Below, piece after piece: positions 10,361 through 19,680 of a stretch of 31,927 bases of DNA (the first letter of the stretch is position 1; every line of letters starts with the position of its first letter). The notes under the pieces are model-generated. The model saw nothing but the letters and a program-made list of their open reading frames with translations. It had not been told where the DNA came from and searched no databases. The stretch lies in the NCBI GenBank assembly GCA_022925895.1, contig JAKSYS010000702.1, forward strand, positions 1 to 31,927, read 5' to 3'. The position numbers were made by a program, and so were the translations under genes. The stretch comes from Fragilaria crotonensis. Lineage: Eukaryota; Bacillariophyta; Fragilariophyceae; Fragilariales; Fragilariaceae.

Positions 10361-11022
10361 TCACTCCATCAACGCCGCCCCTGCATTTGAAGAAGGTGCG
10401 AGTACATAATGTTTGAAATCAAAGTTATCTCCTTTGAAGTTGCGCTCTTCCTTCCCATCCAACTTCCGTGTGAACGGGAACCCACGCGGCAGCATCTGGA
10501 ACGAACTCATACATGGAGAAGTATCCGACCAATGGCGTCAAAACAACGTCCTTTCCAACCATGCTAAAACGCATGCCTTCGACTTTTGTCATCCAGGCAT
10601 CTTGTCAAAGATAGCTGTTAACTCAACTTCCTTGCCGTTGTACGGATCTGAGATTGTCATGAGAGCCCGGTCATCATCAATCTCTTTCCACGTAACAAGT
10701 CCCTGTTCCGGCAAAAAGAACGCTTGGGATCAAGGCGGCCTCTGCAAGCCATCGTTGCATTTCTCCTCTCGCGAGCATATCCTCCGCTTCTTGACCAAAT
10801 GGGGGCGGAACCACAGAAAAAACACCAAATAAATGCGCAGTTAAACGACCGATACCTGAAGTCCACGACATGCGCAACGGAGTATAAGTACACCGTGTAC
10901 ATGTCACTGCTCTGACGATCCTTGTGTCGAACCCTCGAGTGGGTCATATGAAAGAGAAAAATGTTCCGACTTACATGCAGATGTGTCTGATGTATCGAAT
11001 CATCTGCAGTACCATGGAGCAA
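10361..11022 (-). CDS. DUF6544-like protein, spliced, frame broken, 5' end unresolved
   Basis: A clear exon runs from 10855 downward: GRLTAHLFGVFSVV, then EAEDMLARGEMQRWLAEAAL and IPSVLFAG. The next frame has WKEIDDDRALMTIS and GKEVELTAIFDK, then the next MRFSMVGKDVVL and the tail VGYFSMYEFVPDAAAWVPVH. The last part reads NFKGDNFDFKHYV and stops near 10361. The order of a G-rich strand, EMQRWLAEA, a W..IDDD strand and W.P.HTEVGW fits the DUF6544/DUF6920 family, function unknown. A 119-nt intron (10856-10974) has GTAAGT and CAG ends. The upstream exon (10975 to about 11022 or beyond) cannot be fixed. Frame slips occur near 10690, 10605 and 10460. Family assignment is from memory of its pattern, moderately sure. 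Confidence 0.5.
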
Positions 11023-11144
11023 TCTTCAATCGTAGGACAATAGCAGGGGGTTGTCACGATTGCGAAAAAATGCATCATTTCTCACGCAAATATGTCACGA
11101 ACACAATGCATGACGACGGTACCAGTTATTGGATGGAAAAGGCA

Positions 11145-11973
11145 TTAGACCGTATCGGGGCAACCTTGGCCAATAATCCTTCCATCTTCAAGCGCCAATT
11201 CGACGAGGTTGTTATACTCTTTCCCGTAAGGTTCCGACTGAAAATCATCTCTAAATTGCATGAATACTTCGGCTTGATGGAAGTGAAATAGGCTCGAGTC
11301 GTAGACATATACAAGCTTGCCTTTTCCGTAAGTGTCTGGTCGTTTCCACTCCAATTTCCAGCTGGAATCCCATTGCCTCCCTGCTGCTCGAACTGCTGCA
11401 TACGCTGGATGTTTCGTTCCTGGGCAATCCGATGACAGATCGATACTCAGGTCCTCGGTCCATTGGATCAACGCGCTCTCCAGTATCAGGGTCAAACAAA
11501 TTAAAATAAACTTCGCTGAAATCTTCAATTTTGTCTTCTGGTATCTTCATTCCGACAACTTCGGCGTGACCGAGTTTCGAGTAATCAGCAATGTTTTCAA
11601 AATTGTGATAGCATACTCGTCCTTCGGAACCTTGTGACGTTCCACCGGCGTACCCTGCGCGGGATGTTAGTTGCGGGTCTGTCCTGCCGAGAAGATCTCG
11701 TTCGGCTTGCACAAATTCATGCTGAATATGCCAATAGCAACCGACCCCAAAGTAAACATCGACTACCGGCTGTGCGGTTTCTTCGGCCAGAGACCGATCA
11801 GAATCAGAAGTATTGAGTCCTGAAGTGATACCCGCGACCGTGTTGCGCAATGGAGTACGACGTCTGGACACGACGTCGTAGGTCTCCGATGGATTGTCGG
11901 CAATGATGGAGCGAAGCACTGACAGAGCGAGGACGATCGACAGGAACATCATGGCGCATTTGTAATGTTCCAA
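11145..11973 (-). CDS. msrA: Peptide methionine-S-sulfoxide reductase (MsrA), secretory-type, frame broken
   Basis: MsrA reduces methionine-S-sulfoxide in proteins, using a catalytic Cys recycled by thioredoxin. ATG at 11973 opens a hydrophobic signal peptide (MMFLSIVLALSVL) without the Phe motif of diatom plastid leaders, so an ER or secreted location is inferred. The catalytic motif is GVGCYWHIQHEF (Cys about residue 79; GCYW in place of the usual GCFW). AGYAGG, YHNFENIADYSKLGHAE, YFNLFDPDT and GPEYRSVIGLP follow. After GLP the frame shifts by one base (near 11419-11425) and the protein continues with HPAYAAVRAA, VYVYDSSLFHFHQAEVFMQF and GCPDTV, ending at 11145. About 276 residues if joined. 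The two halves match the family end to end, so an indel rather than two genes is indicated. Confidence 0.85.
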
Positions 11974-12404
11974 GAATTGCCCGGTACATGAACTATTACT
12001 GAAGTCTACAAGATCATATGATACACGTTATGCATACACAGTATGTGTATACGAGTACTGTACCTGATTTCTGGACTATTTCTGGCATACAAGTAGTATG
12101 ACGTATGACATAGATACTATTCATACATACTTACATACTACATACCGACATCCGACAGACCGACATACCCCTTTCACCTCTACTGTCGTAGCAACCGTTA
12201 AATCATGCCAAAAAAAAAGGGGAAATTGCTATTGTACCTGTTATCTACTCCAAAAATTGAAAACACCTGTTATCTGCTATAATATACCCCCTCAAATGAC
12301 AATAATAGCACGCTAATTTTTAATATACCCATAACCCCAGTTATCTTTTTGCAATTTTTGCAATAGCACCACTTATGTTTTACACAATTTGCAAATAACA
12401 CCTG
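11974..12404. repeat. AT-rich spacer with degenerate CACCTGTTAT repeats
   Basis: Upstream side of MsrA, so its promoter should lie in 11974-12170 (GTAC-rich). From about 12225 the sequence consists of irregular units built on CACCTGTTAT, TTGCAAT and AATAGCAC. The same words reappear right of the mobile element at 13200-13225 (AATAACACCTGTT). The element at 12408 therefore inserted into a pre-existing degenerate repeat. Confidence 0.5.
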
Positions 12405-12521
12405 TTAGAGCATTCTCTATGGAGGGGTATATTTGAGTAAATTTCAACTTTTTTTCAAAAAAGCATTCTCTATGAGGGGGTATATTTGACATTTAGGGGG
12501 GGTCACAAATATACCCCCCCT

Positions 12522-12563
12522 GGTCAGATTTCGAAAATCTGGCCAGATTTTCGAAATCTGACC
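12522..12563. repeat. Perfect 42-bp palindrome
   Basis: GGTCAGATTTCGAAAATCT followed by GG, then the exact reverse complement with no spacer. Flanks continue an imperfect symmetry (AAATATACC on the left, GGTATATTT on the right). It sits near the left end of the 789-bp element and could form a cruciform or an RNA hairpin. The shorter palindrome ATCTGACCCTAGGGTCAGAT (13142-13161) near the other end shares its TCTGACC arms. Confidence 0.9.
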
Positions 12564-12689
12564 CCTAGGTATATTTGGGGGGTATATCGTTGCATTTCTC
12601 ATTCCGCGTGTCAAACTGCGCGTCATCCACTCGAAACCCTCCTAGTAGTCACACTTCATACTCCTGTTGATACCAGCCAAATCACCACG

Positions 12690-12962
12690 CCTGGAACTCC
12701 GACATCACCTTCGTCTCGACGCTCTCCCCGAAGCAACAAGACGAAGGCATGTAGCTACTAGTATTACTATCATACTACCGGTAGCGCCAACAGCAAATCG
12801 GATGCTGTCGGATGAACTCCGACGACACATCCGCCTCGACGCTCTCCCCGAAACAAGAAGACGGCACGTACCAGTGAAAACAGCGCATCAGACGCTGACG
12901 AACGAACTCCGACATAAAGTCGTCTGCCTCAACGCGCTCCCCGAAGCAAAAAAAGGCACGTA
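12690..12962 (+). repeat. Three imperfect tandem units inside the 789-bp element
   Basis: Units beginning GAACTCCGACA at about 12690, 12816 and 12905. Each leads to CGACGCTCTCCCCGAA (the third is CAACGCGCTCCCCGAA), then CAAGAAGACGGCACGTA-like sequence. Spacing is uneven (about 126 and 89 bp). An open frame crosses them (12667-12963) but has no start context or motif, so I do not call a gene. Confidence 0.65.
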
Positions 12963-13652
12963 GCCACTGTATGTGTTGTTTTTGTTGTCGGCTCTACGAC
13001 TTCTGCCTCGTCACTTCAATGATGAGATGATGAGACTCGAGAAGTCTGCCGGGTAGTGTAGGAAAAGACCAGTACGTCAGTAGAAAAGGGGGTCAACGAT
13101 AGAGAATGCTCAATTTTTCATTTTTTAAAAAGGGTATATTCATCTGACCCTAGGGTCAGATTTTTGACGTACCCCCCTCAACCATAGAGAATGCTCTTAC
13201 AATCTGCAATAACACCTGTTTGGATGGTGCCAATTTCAACTCCACGCAGATTATCATACCCCATAATGTACAAAGCCAACACATTGACACCCTTTCAAAG
13301 GTAAGGATCTCATGCATTGCTTAGCATTATCATGTGTTTCCCACTGATGAGGAAATAAGCTGTGTTATTCCATTGACAAGGCTTGGCTTGTTGGTGTGAG
13401 GAAGTATGTGGTCATCTTGTGTGCTCTTGGGTACATTGTGCTTGCATTGTCATACGTCTTCAGATTTCTTGGGCTTGAGACCGGCCAATAACAAAAATCC
13501 CTTGTATACAGTGCTGTACAAATGTACAACGACGATCTTTTTTGACACCAACACAACACAATCTCATCAGCCATTCATTATCATCAACAGCATCACCCTC
13601 TCCCTCCCCATTCCCTTTTTGACAGTCCCTGTCACTGATTTCTTGTCTCATT

Positions 13653-13936
13653 ATGCCACCAAAGAAGAAGCCAAGAAGAGCGGCTGTTGAGAAGAACTTT
13701 TTTCAGGAGACCAAAGGTTCACTTTTGCTCTCTTGGCACATGCAGAACATGTGGTGCAGGCGCTTCGGGAGAATAAGTATTTGAGTACAAACCTGTTGGA
13801 CTACTTGATCCAAAGAGGAGCTCCATCTCCCACACTCGACGGCAACCTGTCGTTTGAGCAAGCGACGGTCGCTACCAACTGCTCATTGTATTATTTCATC
13901 TCTCAACATGAGCGGAATCCGTTATTCGTGAAGTAA
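13653..13936 (+). pseudogene. Truncated Ulp1-like (SUMO-protease-like) N-terminal fragment
   Basis: ATG at 13653 follows a pyrimidine/CA-rich leader and starts MPPKKKPRRAAVEK, a nuclear-localisation-like basic stretch. After a one-base slip at the TTTT near 13713 the frame continues FALLAHAEHVVQAL and KYLSTNLLDYLIQRGAP. ATNCSLYYFISQ follows and it stops at 13936. YLSTNLLDYLIQ and a later NCSLYYF resemble the start of Ulp1-type C48 cysteine peptidase folds; the catalytic His, Asp and Cys would lie downstream and are absent. Such proteases are common in mobile elements. Weak family call. Confidence 0.35.
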
Positions 13937-13956
13937 AGAAACGGTGGTTTAGACAA

Positions 13957-14760
13957 ATGACAAAGAGAAAGGTTCCCATGAGACAATGGGACTGTGGTAT
14001 AGTATGGGTGTGTGAGATTACGTCGGTGACAGCAAAGAACTCAGTATTCTCTCTTGGTGGCAGAGCTTCAATGGAGCAAATTACCGGCAAAACACCAGAC
14101 ATGTCGGAATATTTGGACTTCAGCTTCTATAATTGGGTATGCTGGTTCAAAGAGAACGCCGGGGTTGGAGACATCTCATGCAGGGGATGGCTCGGCGTCT
14201 CACACAGAGTTGGAAACCTTTATGTCGCATTGGGTGCTGACCGAGAATGGTAGAGTTAAATCGATAACAACTGTACAGCTGATAACGAACCTCGAACTCG
14301 GAACGATTGATGTTAAAGTGCGATGCAAGCATTACAATGAGTGCATAGCGGAATCACTCAACGATAAGACGTCGACTTGAAGATTGTTGGGATGAGTATA
14401 CCCTGGAAAGCGATGAGGATTTTGCAAATGAATTAAGCAATGCATTATCAGACAGTCAAATACCTGAAGCAGATGAGACATTTTTGCCAGATGTTTGATG
14501 ACAAATACCTTCGAAAGGAGATTGCAATCGCAAGAGGCGCTGGGACACAAGAAGATGCGTGGAATATGGTAGTAAAGTAACCAAGCGATTGCGTGACGCA
14601 GAGGGTCGGCTCATTGGCACGGGACATGACAACCCATAGCTCGATGCCTGAGAATATAAAGTTGAATCTCAAGACGGTCATAACGAATCGTTGTCTGCCA
14701 ATTTGATTGCTCAACACTTGCTTGTATTCACAGATTCAGTACTATAGACCAGGTTGTTAG
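13957..14760 (+). pseudogene. Ty1/copia (CoDi-like) pol fragment: integrase end to pre-RT region
   Basis: Decayed protein traces in changing frames keep the order typical of diatom copia polyproteins: ITGKTPDMSEYLDFSFYNWV, then GWLGVSHRVGN, then GRVKSITTVQL. An acidic linker follows (DEYTLESDEDFANELSNAL), then KVTKRLRDAEGRLIGTGHDN and DGHNESLSANLIAQHLL. The last motif is the short region just before reverse transcriptase. Several stops and frame changes separate these, and no RT follows. This is the complementary part of pol to that at 1837-3279, but from a different, more decayed copy. Confidence 0.75.
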
Positions 14761-14772
14761 CTAGTATGATGC

Positions 14773-15313
14773 TTACTTAAAATACAATGTGGTGCACCAT
14801 GTACCACATGTCATTGTCATCATGGTCTCTTCCTGTATCATATTATTGCCAATCCGTTGACTTCCACGCTGTTTTATGATTGGAACTTCATTTTTAGCAA
14901 TTCTTGATACTGAACCTAATATGATGGCTGCTTTCAACAGTGATTGCAAGGTGACTTGGCCATGCCCTCCATGCACTTCATAAGAGACCTCCGTATTGTA
15001 CACAAATTCCTTGTGGGCAGTGTGACACCCTTGGAAATTTCACTTTCACACAGCCATGCCAATGACATTGTGCAGCTGTCTGCAAAAAATCCCTCAATTT
15101 GGGATAAATTGAGATACTTGTGGGTACCAGCTCAAGGTGGAAAATGAGCAGGATTTCCAGGGCCTTAAATCTGGCCCTTGAGTAGAAGTACTGCTGGAAT
15201 GTGGTTAAGCCCTGATTAGTGCAGCATTTTAGATCTAATGTAAACTCTTGTGATAGTGGATGAGGCATCACAATGTTTGTGAGAGGAATATTTATGATGC
15301 AAGGTGAAGCCAT
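14773..15313 (-). CDS. Unidentified protein-like frame, one slip
   Basis: ATG at 15313 opens 111 codons (MASPCIINIPLTNIVMPHPL and on) to a stop at 14978. Near 15030-15045 the sense appears to move one frame and continue as CHTAHKEFVYNTEVSYEVHG, then LQSLLKAAIILGSVSRIAKN, stopping at 14773. Together about 180 residues. Codon use and composition look like protein on this strand, but I recognise no family. It lies among transposon debris, so it may be part of a mobile element. Confidence 0.3.
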
Positions 15314-17349
15314 GCTGGAGCATGTCTGTGATTGAATTTGCTCATTGTGTACAGTATTTATGCATGTATTCTGAGGATTTACCTACACATAGAATCAAAT
15401 AACTGATATCAATAGGGAGGAAGAGCGGAAATTGTATGCCATCAAATGATGCTGGAGATTTGGACGAACAAATGTACCAAGGGAAATGACAAATTGCGAG
15501 TATTAATGTTTCACAGATGGCTACTGTAGTACCTAATTCAATTGATTGTGTGCCGAAGGAGCAAGAATGAGCAAAGCCTTTTCAAGGAAAGAAGCAGAAA
15601 GGTCCCGAAAATGATCATGAAGAATCTTACCCACATCATACTAGCTCTTATGATGATAGGCAACGGAACTATCATGGCCATTATCAACAGAACTGAGGCA
15701 GTAACTGCTGAACAACAACAACAATAATTACTACTGATGCTCAGGCAGAGGGTGAAGAAGTGTAAGAGGCTAAGGCAGTTACGAAGGTTGAGGAAGTCCA
15801 TGTTCATTGCATTTTTCCTGGTAAGAGGGTTATTAAAATTCAAATGGAGACAACAATCACCTGCACACATGGTGAATACAGGTCAACAAGGAAACAATAC
15901 AGGGTCCAGAAAACAGCTCAAGGTACAGAGAAGCTTTCATGATGGAAACAAAGGTGCATCAACACACAAAGCACACCATGTATATCATTGACATGCTCAA
16001 ACCTGATCAATGAATCTGTCTCCACCTTTCTAGCACTTGAGCTCATTTCTCGGCTGCTCTTTTGCTCACTGAAACTTCAGTACCAGCCTCATTATGGAAG
16101 CTTGGTTTCCCTTCACCAAAACTGGAATGACCACGAGCTTTCTACACAAGGACCCAAACACTTGGCCACTTTACTTATCAATCAGCCAAAACAAGCTTGT
16201 AGCAGAACCCAGATGTGGAGGTGCCACTAAAGCTTCTATCGACAAGTTCTTCATCTTGACTTAATGTGAAACGCCTTTCTTAGCAATGGCATCACCACAA
16301 CTACCAAATCAGCCTTCCACTTCATTGTCACAGCACCTGGCAATCTAATTAGCTGGATTGCCTCCCTAAGGAGAGCACTGCAACTTTCCATGATGACTTC
16401 ACTCAAGAAAACAATGCTAACTTGAACAGAACTCCTTGTCCAAACACAATTAATGTGCACTAATCACCACCAGCAGCAACGCAACATAAGCAGCCAAAGA
16501 GTACAGGCAGATGACAGTCAAATCAGGGCATCGTTGAACAAACGAAGGCAGTAGAACATGCTTCAGCATCATTGTTCCCGAAAACTTCTTCCTCTGAACC
16601 CGGCTGATTTGCACCTTTCACAAGCAAAAGTCTTATCAGATTGCTGTCAGTGCCTTGTGTGTGCAACTTCTTCCAGCTGGTAACAGGTCTACCTTGTCAT
16701 AATCAGCCAGCAACATTCCTCCCAGTGTCATCAATTGCTGGTGGGATGGAACCCCTGAAGAGCAGATTGCCATCCAATGAGCATTTTTCCGTGAACAAAT
16801 TTCAGCTGCCTTGATTGATGTGCCAGGAAGCAAATCTGAAATGTCTGCCAAAGGCAGTCTGATCAACCATTTGCCAGACCGCTTCACTTCATAAATATTG
16901 ACGTTGCAAGTAATCTTTGAGGTAGCTCCCAGTTATGTGGCTGATATCTGATATGCTCATCACCTTTCCTTAGCTAGAAGTGCACTGGAGCGACGATGAT
17001 GATCGAAATTGCAAGGAGGGATTATTGTCCATCATCATCAGCATTGGTGCTGCTCTTAGCTTGGAGTGGACTGCCGTTGCCAGACCATCAACTTTGACAT
17101 TATATTTGTCATCTTCAAATAGAGTACCGTACGTGGCGCTAGTATCGTGACGATGCTTCATCCACTGGTCAGTTAGTGCTGGTCTGCATAGTTCCTTAGT
17201 AGTGACAAGAAGCTATGATGTCATACTTATCAGTGGGCACTTTCAATTTCAGTCTGAGAATCTTCTGCCAACAAACCTTTCTTTTACGATTCCACCCTAA
17301 CCATTTCTCTGCTTAGTCTCCTACTTTGACGCCGATGGCAAATAAAGAG
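15314..17349. other. No recognisable gene; scattered short frames
   Basis: About 2 kb without a supportable gene. The most protein-like stretches on the minus strand are 16636-16887 (WLIRLPLADISDLLPGTSIK, then GGMLLADYDKVDLLPAG) and 16970-17161 (TYGTLFEDDKYNVKVDGLAT). They could be remains of a transposon protein but match nothing I know. Plus-strand frames at 15542-15991 are short and basic with no motif. Confidence 0.35.
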
Positions 17350-17736
17350 ACACAGTTATAATAGGTGTTACGACTACGCCTCACACACAATCTTACCAGA
17401 TTAACTTTGGTTTCAACTTTCAGCATGGCACCCCTGTGATCACTTGTGGAGATGATGAAGACAATTGTGTTCTTCCCTTCATTCACATGTTAGTATTCCT
17501 GGAAAGAAGCAGCAGAGTAAGATAACAAAAGCTTCTATTTGATAGAAACTGAATGAGATACGTCTACCGGTAATAGAGGAACCTTAACTCTTTGTGAACA
17601 TAAGCTCCAAACTCAGAATTTGGAAACATCTTGCCCAATTGCTTCTGCAGCAGTTCCAGTAGCTAGTAGGCAAGCGTTGCGACTCATTCGTACCGAGTCT
17701 GAACACCAGGCCCCTGCTTGTTTGCACAAACCTTCA
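17350..17736 (-). pseudogene. pogo/Tigger-like transposase, downstream half (left of the Harbinger insertion)
   Basis: Minus-strand reading just outside the left TIR gives RFVQTRGLVFRLGTNESQ. This is the DNA-binding-to-catalytic linker pattern of diatom pogo-like DDE transposases (RRF, LV.R.GT.ESQ). Further down (about 17430-17480) GKNTIVFIISTSDHRGAM resembles the GRKTV...STSDTKRAT strand of the DDE domain. The intervening sequence is frameshifted and the catalytic Asp residues cannot be placed. Its upstream half lies at 21228-21674. Confidence 0.65.
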
Positions 17737-17778
17737 GGCTCGTTCTTATCGAGCCTCGTTTTTTGCGGAGGTCCGCAA
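17737..17778. repeat. Harbinger left terminal inverted repeat
   Basis: Begins GGCTCGTTCTTATCGAGCC, itself a hairpin (GGCTCG/CGAGCC), then TCGTTTTTTGCGGAGGTCCGCAA. It matches the right end in inverse orientation with a 4-bp difference (an extra CTCG on the right) and scattered mismatches. Confidence 0.8.
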
Positions 17779-17981
17779 TCTTCTCATGACTTTTTCTGAC
17801 GTGGCCCATTCCAACATTCTTATCGGGAAACAAATATCAAAAACTCCGCAACCTTTGCAGACCTGTGAATTACTTCCACCACGCGTAGTATAAAGTATAC
17901 TAATACTCGGAGTACATCTTTGTAATTGGTATGCACTTGTTGGTTTCTTAGTGTCGCACACTGATCTTGCTTTCAAGTGCA

Positions 17982-19432
17982 ATGGACGTTGCTGCGACCC
18001 CCTGCCTCAACAGGAAGCGCAAGATCAAGGCATTTCCCATTGAACTGGCAAATGCGACAGATGACCGCAGGTCAAGATTTAGCTTCGCTTTGGAGCTTGA
18101 TCCAAACCGAAGGAGCAAAATATGATGGATCTGAGTCCCTTGTCGCCAAGCAGTTGCAGTCAACGTCGACAACAGGAAAGTTGTTGTTGATCTAAAGACT
18201 CTTGTCGTTGATCATCTCTGTCTGTTATGCAAAAACATAGGAGTTGTTAATTGTGGATCTGCCAATAACTTTGATTGCCGAAAGGCCCTTGCTACTTACA
18301 TCAAGTACCACGACGAGTTGGAGCGAAAGGGCCTCACTGCAACCTCTACTGCATCACGACTCACTAGCACTATATGTCGTGCGGTGAATGTTGTATTTAG
18401 CGATCAATTTGTTGAGAACTTCTTTACCGTCAACAACAACATGTCCAGACACGACCATGAACAAACCAAAAGAAACCCGAAGTCACTCTGGATTGCAGCT
18501 ACTCTTGCCCACAATTCTTGCATCGAAAGCGACGTTGATCCACATACGATGGTGCTTCTGCTCCTCCCAAGTATAACATCGACGTGTCTGTCGCAGCAGG
18601 CGAAACAGCGGAAGACGATGATGACGCAAGTACCGTTGGTTGTGGTGGAGCTGAATTTGGCACCCGTGATCCCTTCTCAACAATTCTGAACAATGATCAT
18701 GATCCTCTCATTGAAGGAAGCCTTGAGACTGACAAAGCCATAAACTTCTGGAGGTTGATATCCAATTTGATACAAAGGCGTTTCGGAAAAAAATTCTTGA
18801 CCGTTTCAAGATCCGCCGCATTATGAAGGAGAACATGACAGTCTCTGGCACACACGACAACGAGCCCTGGAATTTTGTTGAGAGTGCAATGACAAAGGTA
18901 CAAGGCTTCACCAAGACTTTTTTTGTGTATTTCTTCTACAAGCGATGCGAAGCATATGATGAGATTGACGCGGTATTCCAACCATTTTTAGATCCAGCCT
19001 TTGTTGGCGATACAACTAGCCTTGGTGGATGCAATGACAGTGACGACAAGGAAGATGGTGTGGGAAGTATTGCTACTACTTCCACGAATAGCTTAAAGAA
19101 GCAAGGTGCGAAGGTGGAGAAGAATGATGATACTAGTGCATTCGACAAAAAGCATTCACTCAAGGTCAGATGACAATACATCATGTGGAACAATCGGCCA
19201 ATCGTGAGCAAGCTCATTTTGAACTTGAACAGGAATCGGCCATTCGCGAGAAAGCTCGTTTTGACCTTCAACAGGAATCGGCCAATCGTGAAAAAGCGCG
19301 TTTTGACCTTGATCTGAACTAAGATAAGTTCTTTGCGTGTCTTGAGGTTGCAAAGGCCATGAACGATTATGAAGAGCTCTCGCAAAATTGGAGAAGGAGG
19401 CTAATGAAATGCCTTTGGTGCTGGGATTGTGA
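17982..19432 (+). CDS. Harbinger ORF1 accessory protein, frame broken
   Basis: In Harbinger elements ORF1 encodes a DNA-binding partner that helps the transposase enter the nucleus and find the ends. ATG at 17982 (MDVAATPCLNRKRKIKAF) is interrupted near 18121. The main stretch follows: LCKNIGVVNCGSANNFDCRK, ASRLTSTICRAVNVVFSDQF, DHEQTKRNPKSLWIAATLAH. After another slip (about 18580-18800) come FKIRRIMKENMTVSGTHDNE, PWNFVESAMTKVQGFTK and IDAVFQPFLDPAF. Three 14-residue repeats and LAKLEKEANEMPLV finish at 19432. The Asn-Glu-Pro-Trp motif region is what I recall from diatom element proteins of this kind. About 480 residues. The DNA-binding role is family inference; no Myb motif is visible. Confidence 0.6.
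19192..19317 (+). repeat. 42-nt tandem repeat, three copies, in Harbinger ORF1
   Basis: Units start at 19192, 19234 and 19276, each AATCGGCCAATCGTGAGCAA-like. They encode the 14-residue repeat ESANREKARFDLQQ with small variations. The charged, heptad-compatible composition suggests an extended coiled coil. Confidence 0.9.
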
Positions 19433-19680
19433 GCAATCAGATCTTCAGTCTACTATTTTGCCTTTTTTGTTTGAATTTGATATCGCAAACGTAATTAGAT
19501 AACAACGAAACTTCGACGACGAGTCTGACCTCCCATTAGTGCTGATGTCTGACCTGTGAGTTTAAGACTACTAGACAGCCATGTAGATGTGTACGTAGCC
19601 GTAGCACAGTGGGTCTAAAAACCTTCTTACCAGAACGAAACATAATGTGAACTCGGATTACAAGCTGTGACTATTTGCTG

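Larger units (their letters stand above)
12408..13196. mobile_element. Non-autonomous PIF/Harbinger-like element (789 bp) with TTA target duplication
   Basis: The ends are perfect inverted repeats: GAGCATTCTCTATGG at 12408-12422 and its complement at 13182-13196. TTA flanks both sides (12405-12407, 13197-13199), the 3-bp TWA-type duplication typical of PIF/Harbinger. Each end carries a second inner copy of the same motif (about 12463-12474 and 13098-13111), with GGGGTATATTTGA-type sequence beside it. Inside are a 42-bp palindrome, a 20-bp palindrome (13142-13161) and a short tandem repeat. No transposase is encoded. Its TIR differs from that of the larger element at 17737, so it was probably mobilised by another family member. 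Confidence 0.8.

Noticed and set aside
17681-17699. GACTC...GAGTC hairpin outside the Harbinger left end, as a second TIR
   Set aside because: It is the codons for RLGTNES of the pogo-like transposase; likeness to the TIR hairpin is coincidental.
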